A stretch of 64,000 nucleotides of DNA from Streptomyces triticagri (GCF_003429565.1 NZ_QUAK01000234.1:75664-139663), one strand, 5' to 3'; counted from the first letter of the stretch, positions 9,017 through 18,647 are shown. A program made the numbers and translations. Notes: generated by a model not told the origin, from the sequence alone.

Positions 9017-11167
9017 TCAGAGCCGGGTCAGGACCCGCAGCTCGGCATCGTGCTCCGCACTCCACTGGAACGGCAGCCCGGAGTGCGCCAGGTACGCCCC
9101 GCCGTACTCCGCACCGGAGTGCTCGTCGCGGTAGCGTGCGGCGGTGTCCAGGCCGCGCAGGCGCAGCCGCGCGGCGCACCCCGGGACGAGTGGACTGCCG
9201 TCCAGGCGACCGGTGTTGAGTGCGGTCACCGCGAGACGGGAGCCGTCGCCTGCGGTGAACTGCACTCCGCAGGTCGCGTCGGACGGCGTCCCCAGCAGAT
9301 GTGTCTCACCGTGGTGGACGAGGCCGCGGATGTCCTTGTAGCGGGCGATCCAGCGGGCCGCCTCCTTGCGCCGGTCCGCCGGCCAGGCACCGATGTCCGC
9401 GCCGATCCCGAGGACGCCCGACATCGCATTGACGAAGCGGAAGGCGAGGGAGCGCGGCCGGGGGTCGAAGAGCCCGGGGGAGTCGGTGACCCAGGAGCTC
9501 ATGGTGTGCGGTGCGTGGGCGTGCAGATAGCCGTACTGGATCGAGAGCCGGTCCAGGGGCGCGGTGTTGTCGCTGGGCCAGACCACGTCGGTGCGGGCCA
9601 GGGTGGCATGGTCGACGCGGCCGCCACCGCCCGCGCAGCCCTCGACCGTGACGTGCGGGTGCGCGGAGCGCAGATGGTCGAGGACGCGCAGATAGCCGGC
9701 GACGTGCTCGGCGTCCAGGTCCGTCGACTCCGGGTCCGCTCCCGGCCGCCCTCGCTCGGTCGGCGGGCGGTTCATGTCCCACTTCAGGTACGAGACGGCG
9801 TGCCGGCCGAGCAGCCGGTCGAGGGTCTCGAGGACGTACTCCTGCACTTCGGGCAGCCCCAGGTCGAGCAGGAGTTGATTGCGGACCAGGCGCGAGGGGC
9901 GCCCCTCGAGGCGGTACACCCAGTCCGGACGGGCCCGGTGGAGCTCCGACCCGGGGCTGACCGCCTCGGGCTCGACCCACAGGCCGAAGTCCAGACCGAG
10001 ACCGCGTACGTCGTCCACGAAGCGGTCGAAGCCCTGCGGGAAGGCGGCGGGGTCGGGCGTCCAGTCGCCGAGGCCGCCGGTGTCGTCGTGGCGGCCGGTG
10101 AACCAGCCGTCGTCCACGACGAAGAGCTCCACGCCCATCTCGGCTGCCCTGCGGGCGAGTTCGAGCTGTCCGTCGGCCTCCACGGCGAACGACGTGGCCT
10201 CCCAGGAGTTGTAGAGGACCTTGCGGGGACGGTCCAGACGATCCCCGGCGAGCCGGCGTTCGTAGCGGTGCCACACCCGGGCGAGTCCGTCCAGACCGTC
10301 CGGGCTGAACGCACAGGCGAGGCGGGGAGTGGTGAGGGTCCGCCCGGGGTGCAGGACGAGCGCGGACTCGTGCGGGACGCGGCCGGCGCCGACCCGCACC
10401 GTGCCACCGGGTTCGGCCTCGGCGGTCATGTGCCAGTTGCCCGGCCACTCCAGGGCGATGCCGTACGTGGGGGTGTCGCCCTCGGCCGGCAGGCCCGCGT
10501 CCTGCACGGCCATCCAGGGAGCGTGGGCGTGACCGGGGGTGCCCTGGGTGCTGCCGGTCTCCAGACGGCCGCGCCGCAGCCGGGTCGTGGTGCGCTGGAA
10601 CTCCTGGGACCACTGGCCGGTCAGATGGGTGAGGCGTGCCCCGGCCTCGCCGACGGGGATGTTCACGGCTCCCGAGTCGAGCCGTTCGAGGCGTACCGCG
10701 GAGGTGCCGGTGGCGGTGAGGTCCGTCCAGCGCTGCACGATGTCGGTGCCGGGGACGGTGGCGTAGTGCAGGACGACGCGCAGGCCGGGCACATCGTCGT
10801 GGAAGGTGAGGGCGAGCGATGTCGGCCCGTCCTGCGCCGCGCCGGCGAAGCGCCACCACACTCCGCGCTCCCGGCCCGGGGCGGCGGCGATGAGCTCGCC
10901 GCGGGTGAACGGGCGCAGACCGTACGGGATGTACTCGGCCCGGGCGGTGTCGGCGGGGGTGATGAAGTGCGTTCTGCGCGACCACTCCAGCGGGGAAGGA
11001 CCGTCCTCCGCGCCGTGCGGCCCCCAGGCGGACAGCTCGGGCCAGACACCGGCGCCGGGCCCGTCGCCCGCCCCGTCGCCGCCGAGGGTCACGGCGTACA
11101 CGGTGTTCTCGGTGCGCAGCAGCCAGCGGTCCTGCTCGCCGGGCGTCGCGCGGGGGGTGGTGCTCAC
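9017..11167 (-). CDS. Alpha-galactosidase, GH36, cytoplasmic
   Basis: A 716-residue protein, the usual length for bacterial GH36 enzymes, with no signal peptide. It releases galactose from imported alpha-galactosides such as melibiose or raffinose. The nucleophile is the Asp of YLKWDMNR (about residue 464), and the acid/base region is GCAGGGGRVD. The GTG at 11167 is chosen because it overlaps the upstream permease stop (GTGA), has AGGAGC upstream and gives the family length; an open frame 254 codons longer upstream is an artefact of high GC. It is the last gene of the GH27-binding protein-permease-permease-GH36 series. Confidence 0.92.
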   Translation of the reverse strand: MSTTPRATPGEQDRWLLRTENTVYAVTLGGDGAGDGPGAGVWPELSAWGPHGAEDGPSPLEWSRRTHFITPADTARAEYIPYGLRPFTRGELIAAAPGRERGVWWRFAGAAQDGPTSLALTFHDDVPGLRVVLHYATVPGTDIVQRWTDLTATGTSAVRLERLDSGAVNIPVGEAGARLTHLTGQWSQEFQRTTTRLRRGRLETGSTQGTPGHAHAPWMAVQDAGLPAEGDTPTYGIALEWPGNWHMTAEAEPGGTVRVGAGRVPHESALVLHPGRTLTTPRLACAFSPDGLDGLARVWHRYERRLAGDRLDRPRKVLYNSWEATSFAVEADGQLELARRAAEMGVELFVVDDGWFTGRHDDTGGLGDWTPDPAAFPQGFDRFVDDVRGLGLDFGLWVEPEAVSPGSELHRARPDWVYRLEGRPSRLVRNQLLLDLGLPEVQEYVLETLDRLLGRHAVSYLKWDMNRPPTERGRPGADPESTDLDAEHVAGYLRVLDHLRSAHPHVTVEGCAGGGGRVDHATLARTDVVWPSDNTAPLDRLSIQYGYLHAHAPHTMSSWVTDSPGLFDPRPRSLAFRFVNAMSGVLGIGADIGAWPADRRKEAARWIARYKDIRGLVHHGETHLLGTPSDATCGVQFTAGDGSRLAVTALNTGRLDGSPLVPGCAARLRLRGLDTAARYRDEHSGAEYGGAYLAHSGLPFQWSAEHDAELRVLTRL

Positions 11168-12063
11168 TTGACTGCTCCTAGGTTGAGGCCCGCCACGAAG
11201 TGGCGCTGGAAGCGGAGGAAGACCAGGACGGTGGGCGCGGCGGCGATCACGGATCCCGCGGCGATCACGTTCCACTGTGAGACGTACTGGCCCTGAAGTC
11301 CGAGCAGCGAGGCGGTGATCGGCATCCGGGTCTCGGTGCGCAGGACGGTGATCGCCCACAGCAGGTCGTTGAAGATCCAGGTGAACGACAGGGCGCCGAG
11401 TGCGGCGAGCGCCGGCCGGGACAGCGGCAGGACGATGCGCCAGTAGATCTGCGCCGGGCCCGCACCGTCGATCACCGCGGCCTGCTGCACCTCGGCGGGG
11501 ATCGCCCGCATGAACCCGTGCAGGACGAACACGAAGAAGCCGATGCCGAAGCCGACCTGCACACCGATCAGCGCCCACAACGTGTCGTGGAGGGCGAAGA
11601 GTTCGGCCATCTTCGAGACCGGGATGAGCAGGATCTGCGGCGGCAGCAGATTGCCGCCGAGCATCACCAGGAGCAGCGTCCGGCGACCGGGCAGGTCGTA
11701 GCGGCTGAGCGCGAAGGCCGCCATGGAGGCGAGCAGCAGGGAGAGCAGCACCGTGGGGACGGTCACCAGGAGGCTGTTGACCAGGGCGCGCTGCTGGCCG
11801 CCGTCCGTCCACGCCTGGGAGAAGCCGTCCAGGGTGAACGAATGGGGCAGTGCGCCGAGGCCGTTGGCCGCGATGTCGTCGAAGGAGCGGACGGCGGTGA
11901 CGAGGACGAGCGCGATCGGGATCAGCCACAGCACCGAGAGCAGTCCCGCGCCGGCGTGGAATCCGACGGTGGCGGCCCGACGCCGGTGCAGGGCGCGGCT
12001 GTTGGTGGCCTGGGTGGCCTGGGTGGCCTGGGTGGTCGGTGCGGGTGGTGTGGTGGTGCGCAT
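11164..12063 (-). CDS. Sugar ABC transporter permease (MalG type)
   Basis: A 299-residue inner-membrane permease of the CUT1 type, with six predicted helices. The cytoplasmic EAA loop reads QQAAVIDGAGPAQIYWRIVLPLSRPAL, and it ends in the typical FVAGLNLGAVK. The threonine-rich N-terminus contains TQATQATQAT, encoded by tandem 9-base repeats. Its ATG shares one base with the upstream permease stop (TGATG), and its stop overlaps the GH36 start. It should pair with the preceding MalF-type permease. The ATPase is not in the window. Confidence 0.92.
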   Translation of the reverse strand: MRTTTPPAPTTQATQATQATNSRALHRRRAATVGFHAGAGLLSVLWLIPIALVLVTAVRSFDDIAANGLGALPHSFTLDGFSQAWTDGGQQRALVNSLLVTVPTVLLSLLLASMAAFALSRYDLPGRRTLLLVMLGGNLLPPQILLIPVSKMAELFALHDTLWALIGVQVGFGIGFFVFVLHGFMRAIPAEVQQAAVIDGAGPAQIYWRIVLPLSRPALAALGALSFTWIFNDLLWAITVLRTETRMPITASLLGLQGQYVSQWNVIAAGSVIAAAPTVLVFLRFQRHFVAGLNLGAVK

Positions 12064-12998
12064 CAGTCTGCCTCCCGGAAGGCGCGGACGAGGTAGGAGG
12101 CGATGACGCCGAAGGCCAGCACGAAGATGACGACGGACAGGGCGGACCCGTAACCGAGGCGCAGGGACTCGAAGGCGGTGGAGTACATGTACGTGCTCAG
12201 GAGCTCGGAGGAGTGGTACGGGCCGCCCTGGGTGAGCGCCCAGACCACGTCGAAGGAGCGCAGCGAGTCGATCACGATGACCGAGAGCACCACCGCGTTG
12301 ACACTGCGGAGTTGAGGCAGCGTCACATGGCGGAAACGCTGCCAGGGTGTGGCGCCGTCGACCTTGGCCGCCTCGTGCAGCATCGGATCGATGCCCTTGA
12401 GCCCGGCGAGATAGAGCACCATCACATAGCCGACCTGACGCCACAGGGCGGGTACGAGGACGGCGTACAGGGCGGTGTCGCGGTCGGCGAGCCAGGAGCG
12501 GGTGAGCCCGTCCAGACCGACCCCTTCGAGGACGTTGTTGATCAGCCCGTCCGGCTGGTACATCGCCTGCCACACCAGGGCGGTGGCGACGAGCGAGAAG
12601 ACCACCGGCAGGAACAGGGCCGCCCGGTAGAAGCCGACGCCGCGGCGTTCCTGCTGCAGCAGCAGCGCGGCGCCGAGACCGAGCAGCGCGGACAGGCCGC
12701 CGAACAGGAGCAGCCACAGCGCGGTGTTGACGGCCGCGTCCCGGAAGACCTGGTCGCCGAACATCTCCCGGAAGTTGTCCAGGCCGACGAACTGGGCGGC
12801 CGAGATGCCGTCCCAGTCGGTCACCGAGAGATAGAAGCCCTGGAGGGCGGGCCAGAACACCCAGAAGCCCTCGATGAGCAGCGGAAGCAGTACGAAGGTG
12901 ACGACGACAGGGTGCACCCGGGTGGCCGCGCCGCGGCGGCGCCGGGTGCGCGGTGGCCGGGACGCGGGGACGGGTGGAGCTTCTTCGAGGACGGCCAT
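12063..12998 (-). CDS. Sugar ABC transporter permease (MalF type)
   Basis: A 311-residue CUT1 permease with a basic N-terminal cytoplasmic tail, six helices and the EAA motif HEAAKVDGATPWQRFRHVTLPQL. The start lies one base after the binding-protein stop, and the stop overlaps the next permease start, so translation is coupled. Together with its neighbours it forms an importer for alpha-galactosides, inferred from the two flanking alpha-galactosidases. Confidence 0.92.
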   Translation of the reverse strand: MAVLEEAPPVPASRPPRTRRRRGAATRVHPVVVTFVLLPLLIEGFWVFWPALQGFYLSVTDWDGISAAQFVGLDNFREMFGDQVFRDAAVNTALWLLLFGGLSALLGLGAALLLQQERRGVGFYRAALFLPVVFSLVATALVWQAMYQPDGLINNVLEGVGLDGLTRSWLADRDTALYAVLVPALWRQVGYVMVLYLAGLKGIDPMLHEAAKVDGATPWQRFRHVTLPQLRSVNAVVLSVIVIDSLRSFDVVWALTQGGPYHSSELLSTYMYSTAFESLRLGYGSALSVVIFVLAFGVIASYLVRAFREAD

Positions 12999-12999
12999 G

Positions 13000-14286
13000 T
13001 CACTTGCCCCAGATCTTCTCGGCGTCCCGCTGCCAGGTCGTGAGGATCGAGCCGATCTTCTCCGGCTCGGCCAGGTAGCGGATCAGTGCGGTGTCGGCGG
13101 TCGGCGCCAGTTCGTCGCTCGAGTCGCGGTTGAAGAACTGGGTGACCTCGTCGGCGCCCTCGATCAGGGCGCGCCCCTTCTTCACCAGGGCGGTGCCGCT
13201 GTCCTTGGCGTCGGGATGGGTGGGCAGCGCGGTCCCGGACGAGCCCTTGAGGTAGAGCTCCTGCGCCTCGGCGGTGGCCAGATAGCCGAGCAGCTCCTTC
13301 GTCTGCCGGGTGCGCCGGCTGCGGGCGCTGGCGAAGTAGCCGTCGGTGGGGGCCTCTTCGGCCATCGGCACCTCGGGGTCGATGGCGGGGAAGCGGAAGA
13401 AGTCGATGTCGTCGAGCCCGCCCTTGGGCACGGCGTCGGCGAAGAAGGTGCCGATCAGCATCATTCCCGTACGGCCCTGCAGGAGTTCGGTGGTGGCGTC
13501 CTGGAAGGGCAGCGCCGTGCTCTTGGAGTCGAGGAAGGGTCGCGCCTCGTCCCAGCGGTCGAAGACCCGCCGCACCTCGGGGTCGTCGAAGCGGTGCCGG
13601 CCGGCGAGCAGGTCGCGGTGGTACTGCGGGCCGTTGATCCGGATGTTGAGGTAGTCGAACCAGGAGGACGAGATCCAGGCGGTGTTGCCGCCGGCGCCCA
13701 TGCCGATCGGCTCGACCTTCTTGCCCTTGAGCTTGTCGCACAGATCCAGGAACTCGTCCCAGGTCTCCGGCGGGCTCACACCCCACTTCTCGAACTGGGA
13801 CTTCCGGTAGAAGAACGCCCACCAGTAGTACGTGGTGGGGACGAACACCTTGGTTCCCGAGCGGGTCGAGCAGAGGCGCTTCAGAGCGGCGCTGTAGCGG
13901 GAGAGGTCCGGACCCTTCCACAGGTCGTCCAGGTCGAGCAGGAGATCGCGCTTGGCGTAGGCGTCGGCGACCGAACCCGGGTACCAGGTGTACAGATCGG
14001 GCGGGTTGGCCGAGGTGAGGTAGGTCGGGAGCTGGGTGCGGAAGGTCTCCGAGGCGATGGTGTTGAGCGAAACGCGGCTGCCGCCACGGGAGTTGAAGGC
14101 GTCGACGACGGTCTGCAGCGCGCTCTTCGCCTGCGGGGACGAGAGGTTGGACTGCAGGGTGACCGCGCCGCCGGCCGTACCGCCACCGGAGCGGACGGAG
14201 GTGACGCAGCCGCTGAGCATCGCCGAGAGACCGGCGGCGCCGGCGCCGGTCAGGAACCGGCGGCGACTTGGGAGAGAGGTGGCCAT
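13000..14286 (-). CDS. Sugar-binding lipoprotein of the alpha-galactoside importer
   Basis: A 428-residue extracellular solute-binding protein (family 1). The N-terminus SRRRFLTGAGAAGLSAMLSGC combines a twin-arginine motif with a lipobox, giving Cys27 as the lipid anchor. The mature part shows the usual pattern of these proteins: NPPDLYTWYPGSVADAYA near the hinge, then G-x-x-G-M-M-L-I-G-T-F. The ATG at 14286 has AGGAG 8 bases upstream. It sits directly before two permeases and 77 bases after the GH27 gene, so an alpha-galactoside ligand is likely but not shown. Confidence 0.9.
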   Translation of the reverse strand: MATSLPSRRRFLTGAGAAGLSAMLSGCVTSVRSGGGTAGGAVTLQSNLSSPQAKSALQTVVDAFNSRGGSRVSLNTIASETFRTQLPTYLTSANPPDLYTWYPGSVADAYAKRDLLLDLDDLWKGPDLSRYSAALKRLCSTRSGTKVFVPTTYYWWAFFYRKSQFEKWGVSPPETWDEFLDLCDKLKGKKVEPIGMGAGGNTAWISSSWFDYLNIRINGPQYHRDLLAGRHRFDDPEVRRVFDRWDEARPFLDSKSTALPFQDATTELLQGRTGMMLIGTFFADAVPKGGLDDIDFFRFPAIDPEVPMAEEAPTDGYFASARSRRTRQTKELLGYLATAEAQELYLKGSSGTALPTHPDAKDSGTALVKKGRALIEGADEVTQFFNRDSSDELAPTADTALIRYLAEPEKIGSILTTWQRDAEKIWGK

Positions 14287-14309
14287 GAAGTGACTCCTGA
14301 GGAGGCCCC

Positions 14310-14353
14310 GGCGGACCGGTCGAGCGGTGAACCGGGGGCGCGGCCGGTCCGCC
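14310..14353 (-). other. Hairpin between GH27 and binding-protein genes
   Basis: GGCGGACCGG (14310-14319) and CCGGTCCGCC (14344-14353) form a perfect 10-base stem with a 24-base loop in the 77-base gap. There is no U-run, so it may act as an mRNA-processing or stabilising element or a partial terminator. Confidence 0.45.
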
Positions 14354-14363
14354 GAGGCGTGAA

Positions 14364-16547
14364 CTAGTCGGAGAGCGCGGTCAGTCGGAGCCGGTCGCCC
14401 ACGCCGCGGTAGGCCGCGACGAGGGACACGTCGTCGCCTCCGGCGGCCGCGAGGGAGCCCTGGGTCGCCGCACTGGGGAAGTCGGCGCGCTTGCTCCAGT
14501 CCGTCCACTCGGTGCCGTCACCGTCGGACGTGCCGGGCAGGGAGCGCTGCCACACGGTGTAGTCACCGGCCCGTGCGTACAGCCGTACGGTGTCCCCGTC
14601 GAGCGCCAGCGAGGGGCTGCCGCCCACCGAGCCGCCGAGCGAACTCCACTGCGACCAGCTGCCGTTCGCGTCCTTCACCCGGGTCCACAGCGCACTGTCC
14701 GTACCGCGTACCACCACATGGACCCGCCCCTGCGCATCGGCGACGGCGGCCGGGTCGTCGTACAGGCCGTGTCCTTCCGGAGTGCCGAGGTCGGTCCAGT
14801 TGGCGTCGGGGCCGGACTTCGCGAGCAGGTCACCGTCGGTGCCGCGGGCGACGACGGTGGTGTCCTGACCGCCCGTGCCCGTGCCCGCGGCGGCGAGCGC
14901 CGAGCCCAGTCTGCGGTCGTCGACGCGCTGCCACGCGCCCTGGCGGTCGCCGCTCAGTACCTTGCGATAGCCGCGGCCGTCCGCCGCGCGGACATACACT
15001 TCGACGTCGCCGTCCCGGGTGGCACGCGCGGCAGGGCGACCGGTCACGCGGCCGCCCGGCGGCGTACCCAGGCTCTCGCCGTCGCCGGCCCGCTGCCCGT
15101 CCCGCACCGTGTGCCGCCGCACAGAGCCGGCCTTGTCCCGTACGAAGAGGTCCGTCCGGCCGTCCGCCGTACGCACCGCTGCGGGGTCCTGCGAGGAGCG
15201 CGCGCCGAGTGCGGTGCCGGGCGCGGAATCCTCGCCGCTCAGCTTCAGGAACGCCGTGCCGTGCGCGGGCACCCGCACCGTGTACGTGTCGCGATGTGTG
15301 CCCTTGTCCGCACGGGCGCGCAGGTCACGCACCCGGACCGGCCCGTCGAGGCCCGCGTCGGAGAAGCGGACGGTGCGCTCGGCGTCGTCGTCGGAGCGGT
15401 TGAGCAGCACCACGGCCCGCTTGCCCGTGCCCTGCAGCACCTTGCTGTACACGTCACCGGTGTCGTCCGAGGCCACCTTGGCGCCCTGGATCGCCAGCGG
15501 GTCCTGGTCGACGCCGAGGATCTCCGGATTGCGCAGGGTGTCGATCATGCTCTGCGGCAGGGTGCGCGGATCGGCGCCGATCACCAGCGGCGACGCCATC
15601 ACCGACCACATCACCAGCTGGGTGGTGGACTCCTCCTCGGTCAGCTCGCGCGAGCCGTCCTCCATTCTGCGCATCGGGATGAGGTAGTCCGGGTCGTTGT
15701 AGCGGCCGGGGCTCTGGGCCTCGGGGTGCGCCATGTTGGCGTCCAGGTTCCGCAGGATGTTGGGCCACTGGTTCTCGGAGGGCGTGCCGAAGGCGACATC
15801 GGTGCCGGTACGCCAGGAGTCGCCGTACCGCGGGCCGAAGCGGTAGTTGTTCTTCGCGTCCTGGGCGGGCGTGTGCGGGATGCCCCAGTCGTCCGTGAGC
15901 GGGTTGCACAGATTGAGGATCATCGGCCGGCCGGCCTTCCGTACGGCCTCGCTGAACTCCTTAAAGGCGGGCTCGGGGTCGGCCTTCTCGGTGATGCCGC
16001 ACAGGAAGTCGACCTTGATCGCGTCGAACTTCCAGCCCGCGAACTGCCGGGCGTCCTGGTCGTAGTGGCCCCTGCTGCCGAGGCCGCAGGTCTCGCCGCC
16101 GTCGTAGGTCCCCGCGTCCGTGTAGATGCCGGCCTTCAGGCCGCGCTTGTGCAGATAGTCGACCAACGCCGGGATGCCGGACGGGAAGCGGTCCGGATGC
16201 GCGACCAGGCGGCCCTGCGCATCGCGCGGAGTGTCGGCCTGCCAGCCGCCGTCCAGCCAGACGATGTCGTACCCGCTCTTCTTGAGACCGCTGCTCACCA
16301 GGTGGTCGGCGACGTCCTTGACGGTCTCCTCGGTGGGCTGACCGACGGCGAAGTACGTGTTCCAGCCCATGTACGGGGTGGGGGCGAGCGGGCGTTCCTC
16401 CGATGCGCTCCTGGTGGCCGAAGTGGCCGAAGTGGCCGTGTGGGACGGGGAGTCGGCGGCCGACGCCGGTGCGGCCGGCAGGGTCGCGGACAGCAGCGCC
16501 GCGGTGAGCAGCGCGGGCCCGACCGTCGCTGCGTGGGGTGAAGTCAC
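14364..16547 (-). CDS. Secreted alpha-galactosidase, GH27, with C-terminal lectin-like domain
   Basis: A 727-residue exported enzyme. A signal peptide ends near APASA. The GH27 barrel begins PYMGWNTYFA, includes DIVWLDGGWQ, and has nucleophile Asp180 in IKVDFLCG; the acid/base is probably the Asp of WRTGTD. A small beta domain follows. The last 280 residues are short W/G/D-rich repeats resembling a PLL/tectonin-type carbohydrate-binding propeller. The GTG at 16547 is preferred for its AGGAG spacing over the in-frame start at 16574. It would cut galactose from polysaccharide or oligosaccharide side chains outside the cell and leads the uptake operon. Confidence 0.9.
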   Translation of the reverse strand: MTSPHAATVGPALLTAALLSATLPAAPASAADSPSHTATSATSATRSASEERPLAPTPYMGWNTYFAVGQPTEETVKDVADHLVSSGLKKSGYDIVWLDGGWQADTPRDAQGRLVAHPDRFPSGIPALVDYLHKRGLKAGIYTDAGTYDGGETCGLGSRGHYDQDARQFAGWKFDAIKVDFLCGITEKADPEPAFKEFSEAVRKAGRPMILNLCNPLTDDWGIPHTPAQDAKNNYRFGPRYGDSWRTGTDVAFGTPSENQWPNILRNLDANMAHPEAQSPGRYNDPDYLIPMRRMEDGSRELTEEESTTQLVMWSVMASPLVIGADPRTLPQSMIDTLRNPEILGVDQDPLAIQGAKVASDDTGDVYSKVLQGTGKRAVVLLNRSDDDAERTVRFSDAGLDGPVRVRDLRARADKGTHRDTYTVRVPAHGTAFLKLSGEDSAPGTALGARSSQDPAAVRTADGRTDLFVRDKAGSVRRHTVRDGQRAGDGESLGTPPGGRVTGRPAARATRDGDVEVYVRAADGRGYRKVLSGDRQGAWQRVDDRRLGSALAAAGTGTGGQDTTVVARGTDGDLLAKSGPDANWTDLGTPEGHGLYDDPAAVADAQGRVHVVVRGTDSALWTRVKDANGSWSQWSSLGGSVGGSPSLALDGDTVRLYARAGDYTVWQRSLPGTSDGDGTEWTDWSKRADFPSAATQGSLAAAGGDDVSLVAAYRGVGDRLRLTALSD

Positions 16548-16627
16548 AGAGCTCTCCTGACGAGGTGCTGACAACCGGGAGGGCGCTGCGGTCTCCAGGA
16601 TGTGTCCGAACGGCAGCGCTCGCGACG

Positions 16628-16678
16628 ACTGTTGTCGCAGGGTCCGGCCGCTGTCAATAACAATTACTAATTAAGTAA
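16628..16678 (-). promoter_or_regulatory. Promoter and candidate GntR operator of the alpha-galactoside operon
   Basis: On the minus strand TTGACA (16657-16652) and AACAGT (16633-16628) are 18 bases apart. Directly upstream, TTACTTAATTAGTAA (16678-16664) is a 15-base near-perfect palindrome in an AT-rich island, which is striking in this genome. The block from the palindrome to the -10 region aligns with the promoter of the galactose-oxidation operon at 23836-23888. Confidence 0.6.
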
Positions 16679-16717
16679 AAGTCGCTCGGGTGAGGCCGAG
16701 GGAGGCGGGCGCTCGCA

Positions 16718-16772
16718 CATGCCGCGCACGCGGGCATGCCGGACCGGGGACGGTCGCCCGCCCCCGGTCCGG
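16718..16772 (-). terminator. Terminator of the galactose-oxidation operon
   Basis: A perfect 11-base stem, CCGGACCGGGG (16739-16749) with CCCCGGTCCGG (16762-16772), lies 28 bases after the PfkB kinase stop. A second, bulged hairpin (CATGCCGCG...CGCGGGCATG) follows at once. It separates the operon from the GH27 promoter. Confidence 0.7.
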
Positions 16773-16800
16773 TGTGCTCGTCGGCGCGTGCGCCGATCCC

Positions 16801-17757
16801 TCAGTCCAGTACGGCCCGTGCCCACGTCCCCTCGTCCGCTGCGAGCAGCCGGCCACGCTCGGCCTCGGCCACCAGCGGGCCGAGGTCGCCGGTCACCCGC
16901 AGTGCCGATGCGGCGGTCAAGTGGCCCAGGCGCAGGGCCTGTTGGAGTGGCAGGCCCTGATGCCGGCCGCTCAGGAACCCCGCGGCGAACGCATCGCCGG
17001 CACCCACCGGCTCCACGACGGCGACGCGCAGCGCGGGCACCACCACGGCCTCCCCGCCCTGGAACGCCGTCACCTCCCGTGCCCCGTCCTTGACCACGAG
17101 GATGCGTGGCGAGGGCAGCAGCGCACGCACGTCGTGCGCGGTACGGACACCGGCGCCCCACAGCGCCTGTGCCTCGTCCAGGCCCACGAACACCAGGTCG
17201 GCCCGGTCGGCGAGCGACCGCAGCAGCTCCGCAGGACGCCGACCCGGCCACAGCGCGGGCCGGTGGTTCACGTCGAAACTCACCAGGCCCGGCCGGTCGG
17301 GCCGCAGCGCGCACTCCACCAGCTCGCGACAACTCGCCGACAGGGCCGGTGTGATGCCGCTGAGGTGCAGCACCTCCGCCGGCCAGGCCCGGTCCAGTGC
17401 CTCGGGGCCCATGGCCGACGCGGCGGATCCCGTCCGGTGGTAGCGGACCCTGGTCCTCTCCGGCGCCGGGTCCTTCACCATCAGCCCCGTCGGCCGGTCC
17501 GGATCGACCCGTACGCCCTGCACCTCCACGCCGTGGGCCGCGACCGCTTCCCGTACCCGGGCCCCGAAGGGATCGTCCCCCACGGCCGACACCCAGCGGG
17601 TCGGCACTCCGTACGCGGCCGCGTAGCAGGCGACGTTGGACTCGGCGCCGGCCACCCGGACCGCCAGGGTGTCCGCTGCGGCCAGGGGGCCGGCGGGCGT
17701 GGGAGCGAGCGAGACCATCGACTCGCCGAGGCACGCCAGGTGAACGCCGCCCGTCAC
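16801..17757 (-). CDS. PfkB-family sugar-acid kinase (KDG/KDGal kinase)
   Basis: A 318-residue ribokinase-fold kinase. The start reads LACLGESMVSLAP, typical of 2-keto-3-deoxygluconate kinases. The C-terminal PfkB signature VEPVGAGDAFAAGF holds the catalytic Asp. In this operon it would phosphorylate 2-keto-3-deoxygalactonate before aldol cleavage. E. coli DgoK belongs to another kinase family, so this would be a non-orthologous replacement. The GTG at 17757 overlaps the lactonase stop (GTGA), which settles the start. It is the last gene of the operon. Confidence 0.88.
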   Translation of the reverse strand: MTGGVHLACLGESMVSLAPTPAGPLAAADTLAVRVAGAESNVACYAAAYGVPTRWVSAVGDDPFGARVREAVAAHGVEVQGVRVDPDRPTGLMVKDPAPERTRVRYHRTGSAASAMGPEALDRAWPAEVLHLSGITPALSASCRELVECALRPDRPGLVSFDVNHRPALWPGRRPAELLRSLADRADLVFVGLDEAQALWGAGVRTAHDVRALLPSPRILVVKDGAREVTAFQGGEAVVVPALRVAVVEPVGAGDAFAAGFLSGRHQGLPLQQALRLGHLTAASALRVTGDLGPLVAEAERGRLLAADEGTWARAVLD

Positions 17758-18647
17758 GGCTCGCCGCCGCGGTAGGGGTGCGCCGGCGGCCCCGGTACGT
17801 CGACGCGCAGCGCGAGCAGCGCACCGTCCAGTGGGCCCGGAGCCGTGAGGCCGATCCGGGCACTGGTGACGTACAAGGTGCGTCCGTCGGGGCCGCCGAG
17901 GCACAGCCCGGCCGGCTGGGCGACGGGCACCCGTACGATCCGGTCGAGTGTTCCGTCCGGCAGACGGCGGTGGAGTACGCCACCGCCCCACACGGCACTC
18001 CACACCGCCCCGTCCCGGTCCACGGCCATCCCGTCGGGACTGCCGGCGTCCACGGTCGCGAAGACGTCGGACGGGCCGGGATCTCCGGTACGCGGATCGA
18101 TCCGGTGGCGCAGGATCAACCCCCGGGCGCTGTCGGCCAGATACATCGTGCGGCCCTCGGCGTCGAAGACCGGGCCGTTGGGCACGGTGAGGCCCTCGAG
18201 GACGCGGTGCACGGATCCGTCGGGATCCACGCGGAGCAGGGCGCCGCCGCCGGGTGCCGCGTCGTAGCGCATCAAGCCGGCCCAGAAGCGGCCCGCCGGG
18301 TCGGCGGCACCGTCATTCATCCGCACGCTCGCCGGGGCGTCCTCGTGAGGCGTCGGCAGCCACCGCGGGTCCCGGCCGGGATCCAGGAGACAGACGCCCG
18401 TGCCCGCGGCGGCGATCCACCGCCCGTGGGTGCCCTCCACGGGGGCGACGGCGCCCAACGGCACCTGCAGCCTGGCCAGTTCGGCCAGCGGTGCGGCGGC
18501 GCCGGCCGGCCCGTCCCGTACGGTCAACAGGCGCCCGCTGAGGATGTCGGTCAGGACGAGGCGTCCGGCCGTCCACCGCGGGCCCTCGCCCAGTTCGAGC
18601 CGATCGGTCGCACACGTACGGACGTCGTCCGTTCCGGCGGCGGTCAC
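17754..18647 (-). CDS. SMP-30/gluconolactonase-type lactonase
   Basis: A 297-residue six-bladed propeller of the SMP-30/LRE family. LGEGPRW supplies the metal-binding Glu, MNDGAADPAGRFWAG the Asn, and GSPDGMAVDRDGAVW the Asp of the active site. The likely reaction is opening of galactono-1,4-lactone (or the 1,5-lactone) produced by the SDR encoded upstream. The GTG start overlaps the aldolase stop and the stop overlaps the kinase start, both as GTGA. Confidence 0.87.
   Translation of the reverse strand: MTAAGTDDVRTCATDRLELGEGPRWTAGRLVLTDILSGRLLTVRDGPAGAAAPLAELARLQVPLGAVAPVEGTHGRWIAAAGTGVCLLDPGRDPRWLPTPHEDAPASVRMNDGAADPAGRFWAGLMRYDAAPGGGALLRVDPDGSVHRVLEGLTVPNGPVFDAEGRTMYLADSARGLILRHRIDPRTGDPGPSDVFATVDAGSPDGMAVDRDGAVWSAVWGGGVLHRRLPDGTLDRIVRVPVAQPAGLCLGGPDGRTLYVTSARIGLTAPGPLDGALLALRVDVPGPPAHPYRGGEP

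Noticed and set aside
12874..14367. Long open frame on the plus strand opposite the binding-protein gene
   Set aside because: It has no family resemblance, its composition is that of a shadow frame, and it lies over clearly homologous minus-strand genes. Very high GC makes such frames common; similar ones at 9050-11296, 14718-16541 and 17397-19604 were left out for the same reason.
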